A program made the translations under genes and the position numbers. From NCBI GenBank assembly GCA_905183005.1, contig CAJJDO010000149.1, positions 186,001 through 250,000 on the forward strand: a stretch of DNA of 64,000 nt. The letters run 5' to 3'. Position 1 is the first letter of the stretch; every line of letters starts with the position of its first letter. Under the pieces are notes generated by a model, which made no database searches, had not been told where the DNA came from, and worked only from the letters and a program-made list of their open reading frames with translations. Below are positions 50,916 to 62,256 of this stretch, piece by piece. Source of the DNA: Paramecium pentaurelia. Its lineage: Eukaryota > Ciliophora > Oligohymenophorea > Peniculida > Parameciidae.

Positions 50916-50966
50916 TTTAATTAATAAATTAGAACTAAATTTATAGTTAATTCTTTATATAAATAA

Positions 50967-51431
50967 TCAAATCTCATCCCCAAACATCTCATATGTAAAA
51001 TCCATAATATTATCAAACTTACTGATATTAATAGGCATCTCTGCATATCGTAATTTAATTGGAACATTATCTAAATACTTAAAATCAGGACATGTTTGTT
51101 TAATTTTTTTAATTAATTTGCTACGATACTAAATTTTAGTTGAAACTTTATTGCCATTCAAATTTAAATAGACTAAAGATGGAGGAAATTCTAACTCTTC
51201 AAAGTATTCAAATTGATTGTTCTATAAATTTAAATATTCTATTGTATTTGGTAAATTATCAAAGGTTGATATATTATTATAAGATAGATCCAAGACTTTT
51301 AGATTTGGAAAATCTAAAATAGGTATAGTATCTAAATTGCATTTAATAGCAGTGATATTAATAATTTGTTCCTTGTTCTCTATTTAACTCAAAATTTTGT
51401 CTACATTTGATTTAATAATAGTTATTTTCAT
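50967..51431 (-). CDS. Small leucine-rich repeat protein
   Basis: 154 residues, no intron. About four LRR units: LDTIPILDFPNLKVLDLSYN, NTIEYLNLQNNQFEYF, PPSLVYLNLNGNKV, with an SDS22-like spacing. Such proteins act as binding scaffolds. Start ATG at 51431. The C-terminal third (NISKFDNIMDFTYEMF) is outside the repeats. Confidence 0.85.
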
Positions 51432-51471
51432 TTATAATAATATAATTAATTAATTAATATATCAAACAAAT

Positions 51472-51966
51472 TCATGAATCTTCATTTGATGCTTCTTAGT
51501 TCATTTTTTAGTAAATTTAGAAAAATAATTTATCATCTGCATTTTTCTCTTATTTTATAGAATTTTGTTTTTCTAAAACTATTTTAGGTGCAGGCATTTC
51601 ATTATCTGTTTAAAACTATTTTTTTGTTTTTTGATTAATTTTTTATATAATTTATTTTTTCTTTTATTTTGGTTCACTTTGCTTTTATTATTATGGTTAT
51701 TTTTCTTATTATTTAGTTTCTTCAATATCAATAATATCATTCTCTTCAGAATTATTTGAATTTTATGATTATTTATCAACTACTTCTGATTATTATTGTA
51801 TTGATTATTAATCTTCTCCTTTATTTCTTAATAATTTAAATCCAATCACAACAAAAGCAAGACCTAGTCCAACAGATATTGATATCCTTTTATCAATTGT
51901 TTCTCTTAATTCATTTACTGTTTTGATAACTTTTTATATTTACACATTCTATGCTAAATTTTTCAT
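51472..51966 (-). CDS. Uncharacterised Gln/Lys-rich protein with one hydrophobic helix
   Basis: 164 residues, no intron. A hydrophobic segment near residue 35 (ISISVGLGLAFVVIGF) could be a membrane anchor; the rest is Gln/Lys/Glu-rich and disordered. Function unknown. It ends 41 bases from the start of the LRR gene on the same strand. Confidence 0.6.
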
Positions 51967-52054
51967 TTATAATAGCCAGAACTTATATTTAATTTATATA
52001 TATAATCATAACAATTCTGTATGATTATTATTATTATTTATAAAACATATAAAT

Positions 52055-53551
52055 TCATTCAGTACAATTATCAGCAATTAAATGTTAACTATTTCTTTTA
52101 CTAGATGGAGATATAATAACCTTTTATTAATCAGAATTTAAATCTATTTAAAATGTATAACAATTTTATGGTGATGGAGGTTATTATGCATGTAATGATT
52201 ATTAATTTGAAACACTAACTAAATCTTGATCTACAGATTTATTATCTATTTCTTTATTCACTTCCTCTTATTTTTCTTATATTATTTATTATTCAATCTC
52301 TACAGATATTTATTGATTTACAATTTAACCTTATTAAGAAGTATTGCTATTTTTAGGACAATGATGTTTATTATTACTAAAATTATCATTCTATTCTTCA
52401 TCAGAACTTTCATTTATTTAAGGTTCTGAATCTTCAACAATTACTTAATTATAAATCTACTTATCTTTTATTTCATCTAAATCTTTTGCTTAAGATTAAG
52501 GAATATATTATTTTCTATCTTAATCATTACATGGAGTTGTTGGTTTTGAAGTAAATAAACTAGGAATCTATGTAAATTATGGTTAAGATGGAGATTATTA
52601 AGGATTCTTTTTATCATCTTCTTGTTTATTTGAGAAATAATTTTACTTACTTAATTTAGAATCTGCAGTTTTTAGAGACAATTATGACTTTAAATCGAAT
52701 CTTTTTGATGTTGATAATAATTAACCATATCCTGTACCACTTTCATTTTAATTTTATTTTTGTTATGGATTTTTTTATTGATTTATTTATTATTTCTTGT
52801 CTTACTTTGATTTTATGTATTCATATGTTGTTATATTTTTATATCTAAAAATATCAAATATATCATAAACTTAAAATATAAATGCATAGACAATAAGTAT
52901 ATTAAAATTATCAAAATAGGTGGATCAATTGCTATACAAATATAAACTAGTATCAATAAATCATCTGCATAATATAATAAAATTATATCTAAGATTAATT
53001 TGAATATTTTCAATATCACCAAAAAAATAACTAAAATAAAAAAGTATGAATAGTTTTAATCACCAACACAATTATTAAGCCATATACAATGATGATCAAA
53101 CAATGATACACATCTAATATAAATCTCAAATTACTTATTACAACTCCAACAATGTTTAGTTTTATCTTATACATGTGCTTAACAAACTAGACAATATGAT
53201 TTAATATCAGTTGTAAATTCCTTACTTTAGTATAAATCACTATTTTTACCCTTATTTTTTATATAATATCTCTTATTTAACAATAGTATCTGTTGGATCT
53301 ATCAAAGTAGCTTTTAGACAAGTATAAATAATAGTAGTAACAATAATAGTTAATAATATAAGCAAAATTTCCTGAATAAGAAATAACAATACATGAATTC
53401 CATGTTCTTCAAATAAAAATGAAAATATGTAAGCAATAATAATATCAATTAGAGTATAAATCCAACTTATAGTTTGGTAAGGATTAAGACCATTAACTAA
53501 GCCGTTTTTTCTAACAGGTTTTTCTCTACCTTTTTATATATCAACGTTCAT
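52055..53551 (-). CDS. DHHC-type protein S-acyltransferase
   Basis: Palmitoyltransferase of internal membranes. Two N-terminal transmembrane helices (IDIIIAYIFSFLF, VLLFLIQEILLILLTIIVTT), then the cysteine-rich domain SYCLVCQAHVQDKTKHCWSC followed by FDHHCIWLNNCVG with the catalytic DHHC, then further helices (FFILVIFLVILKIF). The C-terminal 230 residues are Gln/Ser/Asn-rich and disordered. Introns of 25 nt and 21 nt (within 53100-53270) bracket the zinc-finger exon; the 21-nt one directly precedes the DHHC segment. Confidence 0.93.
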
Positions 53552-53599
53552 TTATAATATATATATTATTATTGTTATATTGTATTTATTATTGATAAT

Positions 53600-55051
53600 T
53601 CAAGGTGCAGGTAAATCTTTTAAGGGCAATTCTCCTATAGTTTAAGTCTTCTGATATTCTTCTTCTTCATTTCTAAAAATATTATTTAAAAATAAAATAT
53701 TACCTCTTTAATCCAAAGTATTATTTGGATATTAATTGAGTATGATTTGAGAGGAATTATGTTTTTAATTTAGGATTCCAGAATGCATCTTCTTTATATA
53801 AATACATTAATTCTTATTTATTCAAACATGACAATTCATACATTCCTAAATCCTATATTAAATGATTAAATTAATATGTACATTTTATCTCATATTCTAT
53901 ACACCAGATTTAGTATAATATGGCAATACTTCAAGATGATGAGTTTCAAATACATCTTCTCTAATAACACCAAATGATCCCATTCTAGTGACAAATATTA
54001 ATTCCTTATCTTAATTGTATTAAACTTTAGTAACATAATTTCTTCCAATATCATTCATAGACATATGATGGAAATACCATAAATAGGCTGAAGCAGCAGT
54101 AGCAGCTAATACATTTATTCTCATATAATCCATATTATAGATTGATTATAAATGATAAGGATAGAATGAAGCATCAATTTAATGATCAAACATAAGATTT
54201 GTTTTATAAACAATGTTATATGGTAATACCCAACAAATCCAAGCAAAACTGAATGTTCCAGTCCACCATACAAATTTTAACCATTCTTATAACCTTGTAT
54301 TTTCATAGATAACTTCTCCTTCTTAGAAATTCAAAGTTGGATCTGGATCTGCTGATGGATGTTAAACAAATGGTTAATCATTATAACTTGGATGATACAT
54401 ATCACTTTCTAATCTAAATAATCTTTAGAAAGGATTAGCTAAGAATTCTGGATGTCCCAATCTATCAGCTAAATATGGGAATCTTAAATGATAAGGTGTT
54501 TCAACATCATATTTAGATCCTTTATCTGGATGGAATTTTCTAGTAACAGGTCTAGATTCCAATTCTTTTTCATGTCTCTTTTAGCTTTCAGTTTTTTCAT
54601 TTGGATATATAGTTTAAGCAATCCATCTTTTTTCATTTCTAAACACATTTTCATATTCTAATTCTTCATTCTCAAGATTTCCTGTTTATGCATATGGTAT
54701 TTCAATAGGGAAATAATCTCTAAGGCCACCAGTAATATTTTTAGTGACTCCTGGTTTGCCTTTTAAGTATGGTCTATCCAAATTCTTGATAGCTTCATCC
54801 ACTTATCTTTACATGGCTACATCTCTTTTAACTCCATCCACAAGCATATTGTGAGTGTCAACAGTTAATCTTTGTTTGTAATCCTGTCTTTATGCTGGAA
54901 TGTAATCAGGATGTGCTGGATCATAGTGAGTAATGTGATATGGATACACTTTATATTCCAATTTATTAGCCAATCTCTCTAAATGCTCTTACATAACATT
55001 TTTTCGTTCTATTTCTTAATAAAAGATTACCTTTTCTTCTTTAAATGGCAT
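53600..55051 (-). CDS. Uncharacterised, probably abundant membrane protein
   Basis: About 455 residues. The first 250 are hydrophilic, Pro/His/Tyr-rich (HITHYDPAHPDYIP); a hydrophobic helix follows (VWWTGTFSFAWICWVLPY), then a second (VLAATAASAYLWYF), then a soluble part (GRNYVTKVQYN...VTRMGSFGV). Codon use is high in C/G third positions, like the trichocyst gene, suggesting strong expression; the layout fits ciliate-specific mitochondrial inner-membrane complex subunits, but that is inference. Introns of 29 and 31 nt near the 3' end. The frame stays open upstream of 55051 but without ATG. Confidence 0.7.
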
Positions 55052-55491
55052 TCTTAATGACTTGACTTGCACTATATTTGGGAATATATGATCTACAATA
55101 CAAGAACATCCTTATTTAATTTATTTTTATATCTAATTATTACCCAAGAATTTAATCAATAATTTATATTTGAATGAATAGTAATTATCATGATCAACTT
55201 TGCCAATTTGAACAATAAAAACCAAAATATTAGCATTTATATTTAGGACTCTATTAATCTTAACTTTTTTAAATTCATGGTCCAAAATTAAAATAAAGTG
55301 AAACTCTTAAATGCAAATAAAATTAAGGTGAATAATAAAATAGCTAGGATCCAATCTATTTAGATATCTAACAAAATTAAGAATAGGAAATCAAATCATA
55401 ATCAAAAATATTTGAAGAACAATAAATTTAATTAAAAAACAATACAATCTTTAAAGTAGAGAAAAAATACAGAGTTATTCAAAGATTTGGA
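55052..55491. other. Spacer between divergent genes
   Basis: About 440 bases between two start codons. A 72-codon Lys/Asn-rich open frame (55277-55495, plus) overlaps the next start; I do not count it as a gene. Confidence 0.5.
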
Positions 55492-56556
55492 ATGAGTAGA
55501 ATAATACGCAATAAGTACCAAGAAGATATTGAATCTCTTGAAAATAATGACAATCCTTCTTTAACATCCAAAGGGTATAAAGAATGTTAAATCTGTTTTT
55601 CATTCAGATAAGTTCATTAGTTCTTATCTTGTTAACATGAATTTTGTAGGGATTGTATTTCTGAATATCTAAAGGAGAATATTTTGGCAGGTAATGCCTT
55701 AGTAATTTTGTGTCCTAATTTATTTTGTAAAGAAGAATTTGGGGATCTTTAAATTAAAGAAATAGTTTCATAAAATTTATATGAAAAATATTAGAGATTT
55801 TACTTTCGATAATTAATAAGTATAAATAAAAATGTTAGATGGTGTCCTAGAATTGTAAAATATTTAAATATAATATGTAGGATTGTGAAAATTATGTTAT
55901 ATGGTAAGGTGTGGATTTACTGACATGTGTTTGTGGTCAGCAAATTTGTTTTAAATGTGGTAATCAATACCATTAAGATATATCTTGTGAATAAGCTATG
56001 GATACCTAGTATCTTCAAGCAAGGAAAGAACTCTAAATTAATAATTGTCCTAATTGTTCAGCTCCAATTGAGAAAGAAGGAGGTTGTAATCATATGATAT
56101 GTTATAAATGTAAATATGAGTTTTGTTGGATATGTAGAGGCAAGTATTCCTCAGCTCATTATACTATATTGAATATCTTTGGATGTGCTAGTATTTTATA
56201 ATTATTAGTTTATTTCTATAGTTCCAGGAGGATAAGTGATGAGGATCAAACCCTTAAAAAATCCTATTTTAATTAGAATTATGATTGCTATTGCAAAACT
56301 TTTATTTGCCTTAGTGTTTACAGGTGGACTGCTCTTTTCGCTGCCATTTATACTTCTCTTCCATATTTTGTAAGCACCTTATAAAATAGTACAAGAAAAA
56401 TCAAATTTCAGAATTTAGAACTATTCAAAATTTGCTTAATTTGGATTCTTTTAACTGTTTCTCTTCATTGGAATTATACTATCTCCAATTACAATCATCT
56501 GCACTATTTTAATTAGTCCTGTACTTTTGATAAATTATATTATTGAAAGTTTTTGA
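55492..56556 (+). CDS. RBR (RING-between-RING) E3 ubiquitin ligase with C-terminal membrane helices
   Basis: About 335 residues. RING1: CQIC, then SCQHEFCRDC and CPNLFC; IBR: RWCPRIDCENYVI, CVCGQQICFKCG, with HQDISC; RING2: NNCPNCSAPIEKEGGCNHM, where the Cys after GG is the catalytic residue, then CYKCKYEFCWIC. All zinc ligands and the catalytic Cys are seen. Three hydrophobic helices end the protein (AIAKLLFALVFTGGLLF, LFLFIGIILSPITIICTIL), as in RNF19/RNF144-type ligases. Introns 55855-55880 (26 nt) and 56191-56221 (31 nt). Confidence 0.95.
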
Positions 56557-56601
56557 TTAGATACTCTTTTATATATTAATCTTTATTTAATAATATACTA
56601 T

Positions 56602-57364
56602 TCAATAAACCAAATCTTTCAAATCATTTTCCTTGTTTCTTTAATCAAATGAAGACACATCTACCTCTACTGGCTATCCCATAGTTGTCTTTATTCTTGC
56701 TTCTCCTATTAATTATCCTTTTAAAGATGTTGGCCTCTTTTAATTCAAAGCTAATGAAAAAGCTTTGATATTCATTAATATCAATTTATCATCAAATGAT
56801 TTCTTTCCAACAGGTACCATTAAATTTGAACCTGAATCCACTCTAAATTCAATTGAACCTGCTTTTGCTCCCTTTATTGCTTATGTAAGTTCTTAAGGCA
56901 AGACCAATGTTCCAGCCTTTGGATTTGGCATCAATCCTTTTGTACCTAATAATCTTGCATAAGGTTTCAAAAGAACAAGCATATCTTATGTTGTTATTAA
57001 TTTTTCAAATTTATATGTTCCATCCTTAATAGATTTCAATATTTCTTCTTGACCAACAAAATCTGCTCCTGCCTAGGATTAATTATATAAATACTCTCAA
57101 TGCAGCATCATTCAATTCATTACTTGTTAAGACAGCTATAGACACATTCTTTCCTAATCCTCCTGGTAACATACATGTTCCTCTTACATTTTAATCACCA
57201 TGTTTTGGATCAACATTCAACCTTAATTAAAAATCTATTGTCTCATCAAATTTAGCTTTTGCACTTTCTTTTATTAATTTCACAGCTTCTCCTATTCTTA
57301 TTTTTGGAGTGTCTGTTACTTTCACTTTTGCAAAATAAGCTAAAATTCTTCCTCTCAATAACAT
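56602..57364 (-). CDS. MRPL1: Ribosomal protein uL1, mitochondrial type
   Basis: Bacterial-style uL1, so most likely the mitochondrial large-subunit protein forming the L1 stalk. About 246 residues: DFQLRLNVDPKHGDQNVRGT, MLPGGLGKNVSIAVLT, AGADFVGQEEI, GTKGLMPNPKAGTLV, AIKGAKAGSIEFR and a final IKTTMGQPVEVD, matching the family throughout. A 22-nt intron falls just before the AGADFVG segment. Start ATG at 57364; the next gene starts 15 bases away on the other strand. Confidence 0.94.
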
Positions 57365-57379
57365 TTTTATGAATAATAT

Positions 57380-58295
57380 ATGAATATTAATTAATAATTA
57401 TATTATACAGACACACATTAAGATAATTGTTATCCATATTTGTATGCATTAATATTGGTACATGGAAATATCACATCCTCTTAACATTGGTGCAAATTTA
57501 TATAAGAAATACAAAAACGAGATCAAGATAAATAAATAAGAATTATTAATTTAGACTTAAAAGGATTTGGAAATTCATAATTACTAAATAATAGTATCGA
57601 AGATGTCAAAGATCTGACTACAGATATTCATAATTTAATATTATCTTTATTTAAAAAAGAAGAAATATCCTAAAAAGTGATATTATGTGGTTGGTCTTTA
57701 GGAGGAGCTGTATGTTTATAATTAGCAAGTGATAAAAGTGAATACTATCATAAATTAATACTTGTAGCCAGTGCAGGTTGTCATGGTAATCATTTGTATA
57801 TGGAGGATGAGGAAGGTAAATAATTATCAATTAAATGCTAAACTAAATAATAAATAATGGATCATTCTAAAATTAAACATAATGTAAAGAAAATGAAATA
57901 AAATGATTATAATTACTTTTATCATGTTTTTAAAAAAGCATTACTCAATACTGGAAGATATCCAAGTGATCTTGAATTATTTGAATTATTAAAAGATGTA
58001 TTTAAACAATCAAATTACGTTGATGTGACATGGGCATTATAAAAATTTGATATTACTCATTAGGTAAATAAAATAAAAGGTCCTGTCTTCTTATATCATG
58101 GTTTATTAGATCGAATTTGTCCTATTTTTCTGATGCCTATGTAATTGATATAAATAGTTTTAGACTAATATCCACTTTATAGGTAAAAATAAATGCACAT
58201 TGATTGTTCATTAAGATGTTAGTCATATGCCTCCTTTAGAAGTGCCTGAAGATTTAGCTGTACATATTATAAACTATTTGTATTCATTAAAATGA
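57380..58295 (+). CDS. Alpha/beta hydrolase (lipase/esterase-like), with a frame problem near the 3' end
   Basis: Serine hydrolase fold: LILVHGN oxyanion region, NLDLKGFGNS, nucleophile elbow GWSLGG, DRICP acid region and a final VSHMPPLEVPE with the catalytic His. About 300 residues. Up to about 58140 one frame is clean; the last 45 residues with the catalytic His are in another frame, and I find no standard tiny intron that joins them. Either an unusual splice or a base error at about 58140-58190 is likely. Substrate unknown; monoacylglycerol-lipase-like by general layout. Confidence 0.8.
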
Positions 58296-58370
58296 ATATA
58301 AGAGTAATCAATATTTGATTTATTAATTCAAAAATTTAATTAATATGCAATAGAAAAAGAGAACTTAATT

Positions 58371-58415
58371 TATGATATGATATAATATAATATAATATAA
58401 TATAATATAATATAA
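58371..58415. repeat. Pentanucleotide repeat (TATGA, TATAA)
   Basis: Two TATGA units followed by seven perfect TATAA units between the 3' ends of two convergent genes. It contains no recognisable signal other than the repeat itself. Confidence 0.9.
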
Positions 58416-58430
58416 TAATCAAAATTCTAA

Positions 58431-59549
58431 TCATGTTGCCTACCTGTAAAAAGGTCGAAACATATTACTTAAATCAATTGAAATGGATTTATTTCCTCCT
58501 TTAGGTACAAAAGGATGGTGTAATAACTTTGTAATATTCCATCTTTTCTTAGGATCATATCTTTTCATAATAAATAATTACTATAAACAATGAGACAAGA
58601 AATCTTTGGCTGTTTCACTTAAATCTTATGGTATTTGAGGTGGTTAACCTTTCATAATTTCCATCATAATTTAAAATGGATTCTTAGCTTCATCATACCA
58701 AGGAGGTTTGCCTGTCATCATTTCTATCAAAGTGCATCCAAGTGACCAAATATCTGCAAATCTTCCATATCCTTTTCCATTAATTACTTCAGGTGCCATC
58801 CAATTGGGTGTTCCTGTGAATGTATTACAATCCTCTTTTGACAATGACTTACATGAACCAAAATCAGCTAATTTACATATTCCTTTAGCATCTACTAAAA
58901 TATTGGCTCCTTTGATATCTCTGTGTATTATTCCATGACTATGTAAATATTCTATTCCCCATAAAATTTATTTTGTATATTATTATACTAGATTCTCAGG
59001 AAAATGTCCATACCTTTCCAACAAAGATTTTATTGATCCTCCTGAAACATGTTCTAAAAACAAATTAATATGAGTTTGATTTTATTCCATTCCTAAATAT
59101 TTCACAATATTTGGATGTTCTAATTTAGATAATACTTTTATTTCCAATTCGAAAGCATCTATTTTCTCATATATTATAAATAAATCTATACTGCCTTTAT
59201 TTATTTAGGATTATATCCTGAGATTGATAATTATTTTACTGCAATGAATTATCCACTCTCTAGATCTTTACCTAATTCAACAGAACCAAATGATCCTTAT
59301 CCCAAATAATGATTCAATGATTACCACCTTGAAATAAAATTAATCCTTATACTTTATTGGCTTGTTTTAGACTTCTCTCAGTTTATATTTGGAATGTTCA
59401 TATTTTAACAATTCTTCATCATCAAAGTATTCATCTTTATTGTCTTTTATGTTTAATTGAGGTTCACTCATTGTTATCAAATTGCTTGGTTCTGTAAGAA
59501 TTGAAACAGGAGGAGTATTTTTTTTTTTCGAACAAACTATAGTACCCAT
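58431..59549 (-). CDS. STE11-type MAP kinase kinase kinase
   Basis: About 347 residues. Seen: GQGSFGSVELGKD glycine loop, FIAVKQL, HRDIKGANILVD catalytic loop (typical of MAP3K/STE), DFGSCK, FTGTPNWMAPEVI and DIWSLGCTLIEMMTGKPPW. All active-site residues are present. A short N-terminal region begins MGTIVCSKKK, a candidate myristoylation and palmitoylation signal. Introns of about 25, 26 and 21 nt; the 21-nt one (58562-58590 region) lies in the C-lobe. Acts at the top of a MAPK cascade; partners unknown. Confidence 0.93.
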
Positions 59550-59595
59550 TTAATAATTATTAATATTATGTATGATGCTATTCAATCAACAATAT

Positions 59596-60244
59596 TCATT
59601 TTTTATGTGACACTTAAGTGAGTTAAGTTTATTCAATTTGATATTTTTGAATCAAGGATACTAGCCAGCTATCAAATTTTTAAATGGACTCATGCTTATC
59701 TTTAGGATCAATATCTAGCCATAATTCAATTCTTATTCTATTGCCTTATTTAGCATTAATTTTATCAACCACTCTTAAACCATTTACCTAAATAACATAA
59801 TATTATATACATGTCTCAAATCTTCATTTGATTATCCAATTACTTCATATAAAATATCTTAGTATAAATTATCATATATATTATAAAATTATGTTGGAAT
59901 ATCAAATTAGATTTCACCACCATTTTTATTATTTTCATCTTCCCACCATGGTTTTATATCATTCTTGAAAAATTATATTGCTTCTATTTAAACATCAGTA
60001 GCATCGTCATTAAATTATTTAAAGCTGTAATTATAACATCTCTTTACATTTTGCATTTCTATGGCTCACTTAAAACATCTGATATTTTTGAATAAATAGT
60101 CTTTTTCATTAAAAATGCAAATTCTTCTATTGTATTAAATGAACAAACATCCACAATCGTCTTTTTATAATCAAGATTCTAACTAGCATTGTATTTCTCT
60201 GAAACTGTCCATTTTGCACTTAATTGATAAAATTAATCACCCAT
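59596..60244 (-). CDS. Divergent eIF4E-family cap-binding protein
   Basis: About 200 residues. Family features: LSAKWTVSEKY near the start, CSFNTIEEFAFLM, NDIKPWWEDENNKNGG (the W-E-D-E cap pocket element), then RVVDKINAKQGNRIRIELWL near the C-terminal strand. Introns of 23 nt within about 60020-60060 and 23 nt near 59800-59830. The residues equal to human Trp56 and Trp73 are not Trp here. Start taken at 60244 (MGDQF); an in-frame ATG at 60271 would add nine residues. It may be a non-canonical class binding a modified cap or no cap. Confidence 0.82.
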
Positions 60245-60281
60245 TAATAAAATTAATAAATATATATCCATAATTATACCT

Positions 60282-61079
60282 ATGGCTGAAAAATAACACA
60301 AAGTCTTTTATCGAAATCATATTTTGATTGTACCCACCAGAAACTTAGATTTGCAACATAGGCATTTTATGTTGGATATTATGAGCATTCTTCCACATTC
60401 AAAAAAAGTACACATTATTAATATTTAAGACTAATAAAATCAAATATGAATAATTAAGATAAGTTATTCCTTCCCTCTGCGAAAATCATAAATGTAATTC
60501 CTTTATTGTATTCCATACAATTTCAAACCAACTTATCTTAGTTTTCGGATCATATCCATCAGGACCTACAGTTTAATTTTCTGTTCTTAATAGTATATAC
60601 TTATAATTTAACTTATAGTTACTACAATTAAAGATCTATAATTGGCTGGCAATTTCTCAAAAAAGGGTAGAGTTTTACTTTAATTTGATCAAAGATTTGA
60701 TACTATTGTTAAATACAAATTAATTAAAGAAATAATAACTCTCTTGTTTAATGTTGCTTAAGCTAGATTTACTGATAATTTCATTGATAGAATCTTTACA
60801 TTCACTACAGAAGGGGAAGCACAAAATAGAATATGGTTTAGATAATATGAAGTATATTAATAAAAAGAGTTGAGAGAAATTGGACCAAGATTTGCTTTAG
60901 AATTAATTTCTATTGATGAAGGTCTTTCTTCTGGAAATATTTTGTATTAAGGTTCTTCAATAAATGCTTCACAAACTTAATTCAAATAAAAAATTAGAAA
61001 AAGTGAAAAAAAATTTGAAAAAATTTTAAATGAAATCAACTTAAAAGAAGAAGAAATTGAGGTTGAAGAAAATGATTGA
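60282..61079 (+). CDS. BRX1: Ribosome biogenesis protein BRX1 (Brix domain)
   Basis: Nucleolar factor for 60S assembly. About 249 residues with the Brix domain: ILIVPTRNLDLQHRHFMLDI followed by MSILPHSKK, CENHKCNSFIVF, PSGPTVQFSVLN, RFDTIVKYKLIKEIITLLF, FIDRIFTFTTEGEAQNRIWF and REIGPRFALELISIDEG. Two introns (22 and 26 nt). Start ATG at 60282, 38 bases from the eIF4E-like start on the other strand. The C-terminal 50 residues are Lys/Glu-rich. Confidence 0.95.
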
Positions 61080-61474
61080 AATGTTGTGTATATCTATTAG
61101 ATAGAAAAAATATTAAACAAAAAATTTATAAAATTCAAAATTCCACAAACTTCTTCTACATACTTGATTTAAATAAAGTGAATTACTTACTTTAAGCTTG
61201 TTATAATGAGCTATTATATATATATTTAAAAGGAAAAGTTCACTATTTTAATATTGTAAATAATTTTTCAATTTATTATTTATTAAATAAGTATACTTTG
61301 TAAAAGAGTTTCTGATATAATGATATGTATTCCTAACATTAATATCTAAAATATTTTAATCTTTTATTCTTATTAATAATTTATGAATCATATTTATATA
61401 AATATCTAAAAACAATAAAATTATGAAAATCTCAAAGTAAATAATTTTTATTTTTTAATTATTTTATTAAATAT
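60299..61474. repeat. First copy of exact 1,176-bp repeat
   Basis: Bases 60299-61474 recur at 61476-62651, offset 1,177, with no difference found on reading both copies. It begins 17 bases into BRX1 and ends in the 3' spacer. Confidence 0.9.
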
Positions 61475-61475
61475 N
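61475..61475. other. Single ambiguous base (N)
   Basis: The only N in the window, exactly at the border between the two repeat copies; typical of a scaffold join. Confidence 0.97.
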
Positions 61476-62256
61476 CAAAGTCTTTTATCGAAATCATATT
61501 TTGATTGTACCCACCAGAAACTTAGATTTGCAACATAGGCATTTTATGTTGGATATTATGAGCATTCTTCCACATTCAAAAAAAGTACACATTATTAATA
61601 TTTAAGACTAATAAAATCAAATATGAATAATTAAGATAAGTTATTCCTTCCCTCTGCGAAAATCATAAATGTAATTCCTTTATTGTATTCCATACAATTT
61701 CAAACCAACTTATCTTAGTTTTCGGATCATATCCATCAGGACCTACAGTTTAATTTTCTGTTCTTAATAGTATATACTTATAATTTAACTTATAGTTACT
61801 ACAATTAAAGATCTATAATTGGCTGGCAATTTCTCAAAAAAGGGTAGAGTTTTACTTTAATTTGATCAAAGATTTGATACTATTGTTAAATACAAATTAA
61901 TTAAAGAAATAATAACTCTCTTGTTTAATGTTGCTTAAGCTAGATTTACTGATAATTTCATTGATAGAATCTTTACATTCACTACAGAAGGGGAAGCACA
62001 AAATAGAATATGGTTTAGATAATATGAAGTATATTAATAAAAAGAGTTGAGAGAAATTGGACCAAGATTTGCTTTAGAATTAATTTCTATTGATGAAGGT
62101 CTTTCTTCTGGAAATATTTTGTATTAAGGTTCTTCAATAAATGCTTCACAAACTTAATTCAAATAAAAAATTAGAAAAAGTGAAAAAAAATTTGAAAAAA
62201 TTTTAAATGAAATCAACTTAAAAGAAGAAGAAATTGAGGTTGAAGAAAATGATTGA
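61476..62256 (+). pseudogene. Second, start-less copy of BRX1
   Basis: Identical to codons 6 onward of BRX1 including both introns and the TGA, but without ATG or promoter because the repeat begins inside the gene. Most likely an assembly artefact, not a real second gene; if real, it is a truncated, very recent duplicate. Confidence 0.85.

Noticed and set aside
55052..55400. N-terminal extension of the gene at 53600-55051
   Set aside because: The frame stays open but has no ATG, its composition differs from the protein, and TGA is rare in AT-rich DNA by chance.
55277..55495. 72-codon Lys/Asn-rich plus-strand frame upstream of the RBR gene
   Set aside because: Low complexity, overlaps the RBR start codon, no supporting motif; probably a chance frame in AT-rich DNA.
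61476..62256. Second functional BRX1 gene
   Set aside because: Lacks the start codon and promoter and follows an N at the exact border of a perfect repeat; best explained by contig overlap.
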